A DNA stretch of 64,000 nt from Epilithonimonas zeae (lineage in GTDB: Bacteria > Bacteroidota > Bacteroidia > Flavobacteriales > Weeksellaceae). The notes below the pieces were generated by a model. That model ran no database searches. It worked only from the letters and a program-made list of their open reading frames with translations, and had not been told where the DNA came from. Positions within the stretch are counted from its first letter, which is position 1. Each line of letters starts with the position of its first letter. The DNA lies in assembly GCF_900141765.1 (NCBI RefSeq), contig NZ_FSRK01000001.1, forward strand, positions 1 through 64,000. Reading direction: 5' to 3'. Position numbers and translations under genes: made by a program. Below, one piece after another: positions 8,331 through 16,702 of the stretch.

Positions 8331-9764
8331 ATGAAACAAAATTTATTATCATTAGTAGCAATAGGATTATTGTTACCTATGAGTTTAGCAGGTCAGAAGG
8401 TATCGACAGATGCTAACTCTGGATCTCAGAATGTTTCTCCATTTACTCAAGCATCAAAAAGATTCAATGATTGGTCTATATCGGTTGGTGCAGGTGTACC
8501 TTTGATTCAGTCTGCGGATATGACCTCTATCAAAAACGGAAATGGTAAAAACCTTTTTGGATATTCTGCTTATATCAGTGTAGATAAAGCTATAACACAT
8601 GCCTTTGGTCTTAATCTACAGTATGACCGTGGAGAAACAAGACAAGGTCAAGTAAATACAAAGGATCATAAGCCTTTAGAAGGTAATTATCCAGCCGGTA
8701 GAACTCAGTATGATGCAATTTCAATCTTAGGAGACGTTAATTTTTCTAACCTCCTAAGAAGAGTAGATAACAAATCTCCTTTTAGATGGGCATTACATGG
8801 TTATGCAGGTATTGGTACTTTAGCATATAGATCTTATAGACAAGATCCAGGTCCTTATAACCAAACTCTTAATTTTGAATCTAAGCCTTTCAAAATAGGA
8901 TCATTATTCGGTCAGGCTGGAGCAGGTCTTAAATTTAAAATCAATAATAGATTTGACATTGAAGGAAGATTAATGTATGTTGTTACTGGTGATGATGAAT
9001 TTGATGGGGCTGGAGTTGGTCAAAATGGTTACAACTTGACAGAAGATCAAATTTCTGATAATTTCTTCAACGGAACTCTAGGTATTACCTTCAAACTTGG
9101 GAAACATGAATCTCACTTGATGTGGCATGATCCATTACAAGAAATCTATTACAAATTAGATGTTCTTAATGACAAAACTCAGGATCTTGAAGTTTGTAAA
9201 AAAGGAGATGTAGATAATGATGGTGTTTGTGACGATTGGGACAGACAGTTAGATACTCCAGCTGGAGCTAGAGTAGATGGGGCTGGTGTTGCATTGGATG
9301 TAGATTTAGATGGTGTTATCGATCTTTATGACAAATGTGTTACGGTTCCAGGACCAGTAGAAAATCAAGGTTGTCCTTATCCTTCTAATACAACTACAGG
9401 CGTTGTAACAGATGGGGAAAGAATTATGAAAGGAATTGAATTTGATTTGAATTCTGATAGAATCCTACCTTCTAATACACCAATTCTTACTCAAGCGATT
9501 AATTATATCAATGCTTCTAATTCTAATTTTAAAGTAATTGGAGGAACAGATACAAGATCATCTGATGAATATAACCAAAAGCTTTCTGAAAGAAGAGCTA
9601 ACAATGTGAAAGATTATCTAATCCAAAACGGTGCAGATAAAGCAAAATTGGAGGCTATCGGAAGAGGAGAAAAAGATCTTCTTTATCCAGAATGTGAACC
9701 AGCTGAAAAGTGCCCTGAATGGAAAAACAGAGCAAACAGAAGAGTATATTTTGAAGCTAAATAA
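8331..9764 (+). CDS. OmpA-family outer-membrane protein (second of a tandem pair)
   Basis: This 477-residue paralogue of the preceding gene has a signal peptide ending LAGQ, a beta-barrel domain, thrombospondin type 3-like repeats (DNDGVCDDWD, DVDLDGVIDLYD) and an OmpA C-terminal domain (MKGIEFDLNSDRI, GTDTRSSDEYNQKLSERRA). The segment around DWDRQLDTPAGARVDGAG is almost identical in the two proteins, while the barrels have diverged in their loops. The last 15 residues are also shared (KCPEWKNxANRRVYFxAK). A clear terminator follows, so it ends the transcript. Confidence 0.9.
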   Translation: MKQNLLSLVAIGLLLPMSLAGQKVSTDANSGSQNVSPFTQASKRFNDWSISVGAGVPLIQSADMTSIKNGNGKNLFGYSAYISVDKAITHAFGLNLQYDRGETRQGQVNTKDHKPLEGNYPAGRTQYDAISILGDVNFSNLLRRVDNKSPFRWALHGYAGIGTLAYRSYRQDPGPYNQTLNFESKPFKIGSLFGQAGAGLKFKINNRFDIEGRLMYVVTGDDEFDGAGVGQNGYNLTEDQISDNFFNGTLGITFKLGKHESHLMWHDPLQEIYYKLDVLNDKTQDLEVCKKGDVDNDGVCDDWDRQLDTPAGARVDGAGVALDVDLDGVIDLYDKCVTVPGPVENQGCPYPSNTTTGVVTDGERIMKGIEFDLNSDRILPSNTPILTQAINYINASNSNFKVIGGTDTRSSDEYNQKLSERRANNVKDYLIQNGADKAKLEAIGRGEKDLLYPECEPAEKCPEWKNRANRRVYFEAK

Positions 9765-9782
9765 AATAAATTTATATAAATT

Positions 9783-9818
9783 AAAACCGTTTCGTTTATT
9801 GCGAAACGGTTTTTTTAT
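9783..9818 (+). terminator. Terminator after the OmpA pair
   Basis: A perfect 12-bp stem (AAAACCGTTTCG at 9783-9794 with CGAAACGGTTTT at 9802-9813) has a 7-base loop and is followed by a T run. Confidence 0.9.
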
Positions 9819-9843
9819 GTTCAGGAATTGATTAAATTTACAA

Positions 9844-11745
9844 ATGCTTTCTTCTACAGAATCACAAGATAGACTTATTCATCAAACACTTAAACAATTT
9901 TGGGGGTTTGATGAGTTTAGGTCTTCTCAAAAAAATATTATTCTTTCCATTGTTAATGGTAAAGATACTTTGGCATTATTACCAACAGGTGGTGGGAAGT
10001 CGCTTTGTTATCAGTTGCCAGCCATTGTTTTACAAGGAACTTGTCTGGTTATTTCTCCACTTTTAGCATTGATGAGAGATCAAATCGATGCTTTGCAAGC
10101 TATAGGAATCGAAGCCGAATTACTGAGCTCAGATTTGGATGAATTCGAGGAAGAGTCTGTTTACAATCGATGCAAAGAGGGATTAATAAAAATTCTTTAT
10201 ATCTCACCTGAAAGATTACAAAATCAACTATTCTTAAGAAGTATCCAGGAGATTGAGGTTTCATTTATTGCGGTTGATGAGGCGCATTGTATTTCGGAAT
10301 GGGGCTCAGATTTTCGCCCGAGTTATCAGAATATCAAAAAATTCAGACAGGAATTCAAAAATGTGCCTTGTCTGGCTTTGACGGCTACTGCAACCAATCA
10401 AGTGGTTGATGAAATTGTATCTAAATTAGGATTGCATAACCCTCAGGTTTACAAACAAAGTTTCAAGCGAGAAAATCTAAATATTATTGTTGAAAATACT
10501 TCCAATAAGTACAGCAGGATTCTAGAATTCCTGAGACAAAATCCCTCTTCTGGAATCATCTATACAAGAACCAGGAAAGAAGCGGAAGAATTAACTTATT
10601 TCCTTAAAAATAACAAATTCCAAAACGCAGATTTTTTCCACGCCGGATTATCTTCAATTGAAAAAGAAAAACTTCAGAAAAAATGGATTAGCAGCCAGTT
10701 TCACGTTTTGGTTTCCACCAACGCTTTCGGAATGGGGATCGACAAAGATAATGTACGATTTGTAATTCATTTGTCACCTTCTTCCACAATTGAAAATTAT
10801 TACCAGGAAATTGGTCGAGCTGGACGAAATGGAGAAGAAGCTTTAACATTAATGCTTTGGAACGAACAGGAATTGACGAACATCGATAATACATTTAAAA
10901 ATCAAATTCCTAACAAAACCGAATACGAGAAAATATTGACTTATCTCTATTCAATTTTTCAAATTGGAGATAACGATTGGCCGGAGAAAACCTTCCAGCT
11001 TGACCTCAACAGAATCAAGAATCTGACGAAATTATCGTTAGCGAAAATCAAAAATATTCTGACGTTTCTGAACAATCAAGAACTGATTTATTATAAAAAT
11101 AATATCTCAGCTTCCACAATTCAGAGTTTTGTTCAGTCGGATGAATTAGAGCAATTGGCTTCTTCGGATGCTTATTTTATAGAGTTGTTGTTTAGGAATT
11201 TGCCGGGATTATCGATTCAGAAAGTACATTTCAGTGATTTGGCTTTTTGCAAAAAAAACGGAATGGACATTCAGAACTTCAAACAAAAACTTTTGCAGTT
11301 ACAGAAAGCTGGACATCTGGAATATCTCGACGGAAGCCAGCATTCTATCAGGTTTTTAAAACCTAGAAATGACCGGCATTTGTTTGGAGAGTATTGGTCA
11401 CTTTTCCATAATATTCAGAAAAATAAACTGAGGAAATGGGAAGAAAACAAGTTCTTCATTCAAGATCCCGATTTTTGTAAAATGAAACTCATTCTAAGTT
11501 ATTTCGGAGAACGAGATGCGGAAAATTGTGGTAAATGTTCGGTTTGCAGAAAGAGAACCAACTCCAAGAGAACTTTGTCTTATGATATCTCTCAGCAATT
11601 GTCGAACCGACCAATGTCTTTGGACGAAGTGGCAGCAAACCTCAATTTTTATTCAAAAGAATCTATTTCAGAAACCTTGATTTTTCTTTTGGATATCGGA
11701 AAAGTCAAGATGTTGAACTACAAAACTTATATGTTAAATAATTAG
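9844..11745 (+). CDS. recQ: RecQ-family ATP-dependent DNA helicase
   Basis: This 633-residue 3'-5' DNA helicase acts in recombination and repair. It shows the RecQ motif 0 region (FWGFDEFRSSQ), Walker A LLPTGGGKS (GGGKS at 49-53), the DEAH box VDEAHCISEWGSDFRPSY, motif III LALTATA, motif V TNAFGMGIDKDNVRFVIH and motif VI YYQEIGRAGRNG. A C-terminal zinc-binding cysteine set ends ENCGKCSVC. The winged helix is present but there is no obvious HRDC domain, so it is the shorter of the two RecQ types usual in this phylum. It starts 26 bases after the OmpA terminator. fmt and a NUDIX gene follow closely. Confidence 0.93.
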   Translation: MLSSTESQDRLIHQTLKQFWGFDEFRSSQKNIILSIVNGKDTLALLPTGGGKSLCYQLPAIVLQGTCLVISPLLALMRDQIDALQAIGIEAELLSSDLDEFEEESVYNRCKEGLIKILYISPERLQNQLFLRSIQEIEVSFIAVDEAHCISEWGSDFRPSYQNIKKFRQEFKNVPCLALTATATNQVVDEIVSKLGLHNPQVYKQSFKRENLNIIVENTSNKYSRILEFLRQNPSSGIIYTRTRKEAEELTYFLKNNKFQNADFFHAGLSSIEKEKLQKKWISSQFHVLVSTNAFGMGIDKDNVRFVIHLSPSSTIENYYQEIGRAGRNGEEALTLMLWNEQELTNIDNTFKNQIPNKTEYEKILTYLYSIFQIGDNDWPEKTFQLDLNRIKNLTKLSLAKIKNILTFLNNQELIYYKNNISASTIQSFVQSDELEQLASSDAYFIELLFRNLPGLSIQKVHFSDLAFCKKNGMDIQNFKQKLLQLQKAGHLEYLDGSQHSIRFLKPRNDRHLFGEYWSLFHNIQKNKLRKWEENKFFIQDPDFCKMKLILSYFGERDAENCGKCSVCRKRTNSKRTLSYDISQQLSNRPMSLDEVAANLNFYSKESISETLIFLLDIGKVKMLNYKTYMLNN

Positions 11746-11787
11746 ATTCAATCATTTATCAACTATCAATCATCAATTATAAAATCA

Positions 11788-12738
11788 ATGCAGACGAAAT
11801 CCCTTAATGTCGTTTTTTTCGGTACTCCCGATTTTGCAAAGGCTTCTCTGGAAGCGATATTCAAATCTCATCATAAAGTTGTAGGCGTTGTAACAGCAGC
11901 AGACAAAGCCAGCGGAAGAGGAATGAAACTCACACCTTCGCCAGTGAAAGTTTTCGCAGAAGAAAATAACTTCAACCTTTTCCAGCCGGAAAAACTCAGA
12001 AATGCAGAATTTTTAGAAGCAATCAAAAATCTGAATGCCGATGTTTTTGTAGTTGTGGCTTTCAGGATGATGCCTCAGGTTTTGTTTTCGATTCCGAGAT
12101 TGGGAACATTCAATCTGCACGGCTCTTTATTACCTGATTATCGTGGAGCCGCTCCAATTAATTATGCGGTCATCAATGGCGAAACCAAGTCGGGTGTAAC
12201 TACATTTTTCATCAATGAAAAAATTGATGAAGGCAATATTCTTCTCCAAGCAGAAACCGAAGTTTTACCGGAAGATAACGCCGGAACTTTACACGATAAA
12301 TTAATGGTGATTGGTGCTGATTTGATTATTGAAACCTTGAACGGATTAGCAGAAAACTCAATCACGGAAAAACCTCAGCCCCAAAAAGAAAATCCAAAAA
12401 CGGCTTATAAAATATTTAAAGAAAATTTAAAAATCGATTGGAATCAAAGTTCTGAAACGATTCATAATTTCGTGAGAGGAATGTCGCCTTATCCAACAGC
12501 TTTCACAATTTTGAAAATCGGAGAAGAAGAAAAATCACTTAAAATCTTCAAAGGACATTTTGAATTAGAATCACATTCAAAAGAAGCTGGAGATTTTGAC
12601 ATTTCTAAAAACGAGTTCAAATTCTATACAAAAGACGGTATTTATTATCCGGAAGATGTTCAAATACAAGGGAAGAAAAGAATGGCGGTAAAGGATTTCC
12701 TTAATGGAATTCAGAATTTTGAGGATTATAAATCTTAG
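11788..12738 (+). CDS. fmt: Methionyl-tRNA formyltransferase
   Basis: This 316-residue enzyme formylates Met-tRNAfMet from 10-formyltetrahydrofolate before translation starts. The N-terminal formyltransferase domain has the start VVFFGTPDFAKASLEAI and the catalytic region FNLHGSLLPDYRGAAPINYAVINGE with the Asn and His expected for this family, then the Asp in EKIDEGNIL. A C-terminal OB-like domain follows from about residue 205. Length is normal. The gap before it (11746-11787) carries the short reiterated sequence CAATCATCAATTAT that is also found before the thioesterase gene at 32666. Confidence 0.95.
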   Translation: MQTKSLNVVFFGTPDFAKASLEAIFKSHHKVVGVVTAADKASGRGMKLTPSPVKVFAEENNFNLFQPEKLRNAEFLEAIKNLNADVFVVVAFRMMPQVLFSIPRLGTFNLHGSLLPDYRGAAPINYAVINGETKSGVTTFFINEKIDEGNILLQAETEVLPEDNAGTLHDKLMVIGADLIIETLNGLAENSITEKPQPQKENPKTAYKIFKENLKIDWNQSSETIHNFVRGMSPYPTAFTILKIGEEEKSLKIFKGHFELESHSKEAGDFDISKNEFKFYTKDGIYYPEDVQIQGKKRMAVKDFLNGIQNFEDYKS

Positions 12739-12774
12739 ACAAAAAGAAAATAGACGAATAGATAATAGATTTCA

Positions 12775-13356
12775 ATGGAGAATAACAAAGTCAAGATTTT
12801 AAAAACCGAAATCCTATCCGATAATTGGTACACTTTGAACAAAGTGACTTTCGAATATCTGAAGAAAAATGGAACGCTGGAAACCCAAAGCAGAGAAGCT
12901 TATGACCGTGGAAATGGTGCAACAATTTTACTTTACAACAAAGAATCGAAAACTGTCATTCTCACGAGGCAATTTCGTTTGCCGACTTACATCAATGGAA
13001 ACGAGGACGGAATGATGATAGAAGCTTGCGCCGGACTTTTGGATAAAGATAATCCTGAAGACTGTATCAAAAGAGAGACAGAAGAGGAATTGGGTTATGA
13101 GATTTCTGACATCAAAAAAGTGTTCGAAGTTTATATGTCGCCAGGTTCTGTGACGGAAATTCTTTATTTTTTCATTGCGGAATATTCCAAATCGATGAAG
13201 ATCAATGATGGTGGCGGACTGGAAGAAGAGCAGGAAGAAATAGAAGTTTTGGAACTCAATATAGATAAAGCTCTTGAAATGATTGACTCGGGAGAAATCA
13301 AAGATGCGAAAACGATTATGCTTCTTCAGCACGTGAGACTCAAAAATATTCTATAG
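12775..13356 (+). CDS. NUDIX hydrolase, NudK-like
   Basis: This 193-residue NUDIX hydrolase resembles GDP-mannose/ADP-ribose pyrophosphatases of the NudK type. The NUDIX box is visible as GLLDKDNPEDCIKRETEEEL at about residues 87-106, with the general form Gx5Ex7REUxEExGU slightly relaxed. The upstream segment RQFRLPTYING and the downstream MSPGSVTEILYFFIAEY also fit NudK. The substrate cannot be fixed from sequence. It lies 36 bases after fmt on the same strand. Confidence 0.85.
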   Translation: MENNKVKILKTEILSDNWYTLNKVTFEYLKKNGTLETQSREAYDRGNGATILLYNKESKTVILTRQFRLPTYINGNEDGMMIEACAGLLDKDNPEDCIKRETEEELGYEISDIKKVFEVYMSPGSVTEILYFFIAEYSKSMKINDGGGLEEEQEEIEVLELNIDKALEMIDSGEIKDAKTIMLLQHVRLKNIL

Positions 13357-13388
13357 ATTTAAAATCAATTCAATTATAAAAATTTAAA

Positions 13389-14219
13389 ATGAAAAAATTA
13401 TTTTTCGGATTAATGTTCGCATCCAGTCTTGTGTTTTCTCAGGATTTGAAAGTGATGACTTACAACATCCGATTGTCATTAGAAAGCGATAAAGAAAACT
13501 CCTGGGACAACAGAAAAGAAGATGCTTTGGCATTGATGTCTTATTATCATCCGGATTATTTTGGTGTTCAGGAAGCAGTTCCTCAGCAAATGACTGACAT
13601 CAAAACCAGTTTGAAAGATTACGATTACGTGGGCGTTGGAAGAGATGACGGGAAAAATCAAGGTGAATATTCTGCTATTTTCTATGACAAAAACAAATTG
13701 GAAGTTCTGAAATCCGGAACTTTCTGGTTGAGTGAGACGCCAGAAAAACCTTCGAAAGGTTGGGACGCGGCTTACAACAGAGTTTGTACTTATGCATTTT
13801 TCAAAATCAAGAAAACAGGAAAACAATTCTTGGCGATGAACCTACATTTTGACCACGTTGGCGATGTTGCCAGAGTGAATTCTGTGAAGTTGATTCTTGA
13901 AAAGATCAAAGAACTTAACCCGAAAAATCTTCCATTGACCTTGACTGGGGATTTCAACTTAACAGACGATTCTGAACCGATTAAAATTATTTCTAAGTCT
14001 TTGGACAATGTTTATTACCATTCCAAAAAACCACATTATGGACCGAAAGGAACGTTCACGGCTTTTGATATCAACACCGTTCCGAAGGAAAGGATTGATT
14101 ATATTTTTGTAAAAGGTTTTGATGTGTTGTCCAACAGAACAATTAATGACAGACGCGAAAATTTGCTTTATCCGTCTGACCATTTTCCGATTTTGGCGGA
14201 GATTAGTTTTAAGAAATAG
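13389..14219 (+). CDS. Secreted endonuclease/exonuclease/phosphatase-family protein
   Basis: This 276-residue protein has a signal peptide ending SLVFSQ. The fold marks are LKVMTYNIRLSLE at the start, the metal-binding Glu in FGVQEAVPQQ, the NLHFDHVG segment, the TGDFNLTDDS segment and the closing DYIFVKG...PSDHFPILAEI. The catalytic residues of the DNase I-like superfamily are all present. Substrates in the family include nucleic acids, sphingomyelin and phosphoinositides, so a specific activity is not assigned. It ends the recQ-fmt-NUDIX run; a terminator follows. Confidence 0.88.
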   Translation: MKKLFFGLMFASSLVFSQDLKVMTYNIRLSLESDKENSWDNRKEDALALMSYYHPDYFGVQEAVPQQMTDIKTSLKDYDYVGVGRDDGKNQGEYSAIFYDKNKLEVLKSGTFWLSETPEKPSKGWDAAYNRVCTYAFFKIKKTGKQFLAMNLHFDHVGDVARVNSVKLILEKIKELNPKNLPLTLTGDFNLTDDSEPIKIISKSLDNVYYHSKKPHYGPKGTFTAFDINTVPKERIDYIFVKGFDVLSNRTINDRRENLLYPSDHFPILAEISFKK

Positions 14220-14230
14220 TCACAAATAAA

Positions 14231-14260
14231 AAATCCTCTTGTTGAAAGAGGATTTTGTTT
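14231..14260 (+). terminator. Terminator after the EEP-family gene
   Basis: A 10-bp stem (AAATCCTCTT at 14231-14240 with AAGAGGATTT at 14246-14255) is followed by T-rich sequence. Confidence 0.8.
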
Positions 14261-14266
14261 TTTGTT

Positions 14267-14332
14267 GTCTCGCAAATCAAGCAGATTTTGCAGATTCATT
14301 TTAACATCTGCTTAATCTGCTTGATTTTTTTT
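14267..14332. repeat. Large intergenic inverted repeat, TCTCGCA family copy 1
   Basis: The element starts TTGTCTCGCAAATCAAGC. Its AAATCAAGCAGATT arm (14274-14287) pairs perfectly with AATCTGCTTGATTT further right, with smaller GCAGAT/ATCTGC pairings inside. A related element starts with nearly the same bases at 44557. It lies at the 3' ends of two convergent genes and may also serve as the bglX terminator. Confidence 0.6.
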
Positions 14333-14345
14333 AATTATAAGGAAA

Positions 14346-16568
14346 CTACTTTTCCCAAACAATCTTTTTTACCATCACATCGCTCGAATTAGTTCCAACC
14401 ATTATTTCAAATTCTCCTGCTTCCCAATCATATTTCAGTTCGTCATCATAGAATTTCAAATCTTCCGGCGTCAATTTGAAAGTAACCGTTTTGTTTTCGC
14501 CTTTTTTTAAGAATATCTTTTGGAAACCTTTCAGCTCTTTCACAGGTCTTACTACTTTTCCAAACAAATCTCGGATATATAACTGAACAACTTCTTCACC
14601 ATCAAAATTTCCTGTATTGGCAACATTAACATTAATCGTTAAAGTTTGATTTCCTTTAAGATTTTCAGAACTCAGGTTAAAGTTTGAATACTTGAAATCG
14701 GTATAACTTAATCCAAATCCAAAAGGAAATTTCGGGTCGTTATCCAAATCAATATAAGCGGAAACATAGTTTCTATCCGTGGATTTTTCGGCTGGTCTTC
14801 CAGTGTTGTAATGGTTGTAATAAACTGGGATTTGACCTTCTGTTCTTGGAAAAGTCATTGGCAGTTTTCCACTTGGATTTACATTTCCAAATAAAATATC
14901 CGCGATAGAGTTTCCAGCTTCTGTTCCCAACCACCAGCTGTAAACGATGGTTGAAATATTATCCGCTGCCCAATCAAAAACCAAAGGTCTTCCGGCATTA
15001 ATCATTAATACAATTGGTTTTCCGGTTTTGGCAATTTCTTTCAATAAGTCTTCCTGAACACCTGAAAAATGAATATTGCTTCTGCTTTTTGCTTCGCCAC
15101 TCATAGCGTGTCCTTCGCCAAGCGTCATTATCACGACATCTGCTTTTTTCGCCGTTTCGATGGCTTCTGCAAACATCGATTTGTCTTCGTCGTTTTCATT
15201 GCAGCCTTTTGCGTAAAGTAAGGTTGAGTTTTTGTCTAACTGATTTTTGATTCCATCAAATTGAGTCACGATTCTCTGCGCATCATCCTTGAAAGGAACA
15301 GACCAGAATCCGTGCATCGCAACCGCATCTTTTCCGAATGGACCAATCAAAGCAACTGTTTTTGTAGATTTTGAAAGTGGAAGAAGTTTCTTTTCATTCT
15401 TCAGAAGAACAACACTTTTTGCGCCGAATTCTCTTCCAAATTTTCTGTTCTCAAGATTATTGGTCTGCTGCTTTTGTCTGTCATTGTTAATAAATCTGTA
15501 TGGGTCATCAAATAATCCCATTTCAAATTTTTTAATCAAAATTCTTCTTACCGCATCATCCACGAACTTGATATCCACTTTTCCTTCTTTCACTAGTTTC
15601 GGAAGCTGTTCCATATAGATTCGGCTTTCCATATCCATATCGCTTCCAGCAAGAATCGCTCTTTCTCCGGCTTCGGCATTGTCTTTTGCATAGCCGTGTT
15701 TTATCATTTCTCCAATACTTCCCCAATCCGAAACTACGAAACCTTTGAAGTTCCATTTATCTTTTAATAAATCTCTCAGGATATATTTGTTAGCCGTTGC
15801 AGGAATTCCATTAATATCATTAAATGAATTCATAAAGGTTGCAACGCCAGCTTCAGCAGCTGCTTTGAAAGGAGGTAAATAAGTTTCGTTCAATTGTCTC
15901 AAACTCATATCCACAGAGTTGTAATCTCTTCCGCCAACTGCTGCGCCGTAAGCTGCGAAATGTTTGGCGCAAGCCATTATCGCATCAATATTTCCTAAAC
16001 CTTTTCCCTGAAAACCTTTGATTCTCGCCAATCCAATTTTTGTTCCGAGGTAAGTATCTTCGCCGGAACCTTCCATTACACGTCCCCATCTTGGGTCTCT
16101 TGCGATATCCACCATTGGCGCAAATGTCCAGTGAATTCCGTAGGCAGAAGCTTCAATAGCTGCAATTCTTTCAGATTTTTCTATCATTTCCAAATCCCAG
16201 CTTGCTGCCTGGCCAAGGTTGATAGGGAATGTCGTTCGGAAACCGTGAATCACGTCTTGTCCGAAGAGTAATGGAATTTTCAATCTGGATTCTAAAGCTA
16301 ATTTTTGGAACGCTCTAGTTTCTTCTGCGCCAGTTACATTGAGCATAGAACCTACTTTTCCTTCTTTTATTTCTTCCAGAACTTTTTTGGAGTTAGAGTT
16401 TTGTGGCCCTGTCGCATATTCGAAGCCGCTGTATTGAACGAGCTGACCAGCTTTTTCTTCCAGAGTCATTTTGGAAATTAATTCATTGACTTTTTGGTCA
16501 ATGCTTTTCTGTGCTGAAATGCTAATCGCAAAGGTCAGAAATAGGAAGGAAAGGAAATGTTTTTTCAT
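14346..16568 (-). CDS. bglX: Periplasmic beta-glucosidase, glycoside hydrolase family 3
   Basis: This 740-residue enzyme removes beta-linked glucose from the ends of oligosaccharides. It has a signal peptide (MKKHFLSFLFLTFAISISAQ) and should work in the periplasm. The N-terminal GH3 TIM barrel shows LLFGQDVIHGFRTTFPI, DPRWGRVMEGSGEDTYL and the nucleophile Asp in GFVVSDWGSIGEM near residue 282. The second GH3 domain follows (LIGPFGKDAVAMHGFW, then the ...LGEGHAMSGEAKSRS loop). A C-terminal fibronectin III-like domain closes the protein (EVVQLYIRDLFGKVVRPVKEL). Order and length match E. coli BglX. A perfect AAAACGTTTT palindrome lies 4 bases before the start codon. Confidence 0.92.
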   Translation of the reverse strand: MKKHFLSFLFLTFAISISAQKSIDQKVNELISKMTLEEKAGQLVQYSGFEYATGPQNSNSKKVLEEIKEGKVGSMLNVTGAEETRAFQKLALESRLKIPLLFGQDVIHGFRTTFPINLGQAASWDLEMIEKSERIAAIEASAYGIHWTFAPMVDIARDPRWGRVMEGSGEDTYLGTKIGLARIKGFQGKGLGNIDAIMACAKHFAAYGAAVGGRDYNSVDMSLRQLNETYLPPFKAAAEAGVATFMNSFNDINGIPATANKYILRDLLKDKWNFKGFVVSDWGSIGEMIKHGYAKDNAEAGERAILAGSDMDMESRIYMEQLPKLVKEGKVDIKFVDDAVRRILIKKFEMGLFDDPYRFINNDRQKQQTNNLENRKFGREFGAKSVVLLKNEKKLLPLSKSTKTVALIGPFGKDAVAMHGFWSVPFKDDAQRIVTQFDGIKNQLDKNSTLLYAKGCNENDEDKSMFAEAIETAKKADVVIMTLGEGHAMSGEAKSRSNIHFSGVQEDLLKEIAKTGKPIVLMINAGRPLVFDWAADNISTIVYSWWLGTEAGNSIADILFGNVNPSGKLPMTFPRTEGQIPVYYNHYNTGRPAEKSTDRNYVSAYIDLDNDPKFPFGFGLSYTDFKYSNFNLSSENLKGNQTLTINVNVANTGNFDGEEVVQLYIRDLFGKVVRPVKELKGFQKIFLKKGENKTVTFKLTPEDLKFYDDELKYDWEAGEFEIMVGTNSSDVMVKKIVWEK

Positions 16569-16571
16569 TAG

Positions 16572-16581
16572 AAAACGTTTT
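16572..16581. promoter_or_regulatory. Candidate operator of bglX (AAAACGTTTT palindrome)
   Basis: A perfect 10-bp palindrome with a central CG sits directly upstream of the bglX start. Half sites of this kind are typical of LacI-family repressors, which often control sugar-hydrolase genes. No such regulator is encoded nearby, so this remains an inference. Confidence 0.35.
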
Positions 16582-16650
16582 GTCTCTTTTTGAGAAATTA
16601 ATATCGTAAAAATAATATTAATTTCAATAATAATAATATTTAAAATAAAA

Positions 16651-16682
16651 AAGCTGTTTTTACCAAAAGGTGAAAACAGCTT
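16651..16682 (-). terminator. Terminator of the M43 protease gene
   Basis: A 10-bp stem (AAGCTGTTTT at 16651-16660 with AAAACAGCTT at 16673-16682), extended by weaker pairs, lies 20 bases after the protease stop. Read on the minus strand it is followed by a T-rich run. Confidence 0.85.
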
Positions 16683-16702
16683 GGAAATAATTAAATAGTT
16701 AG

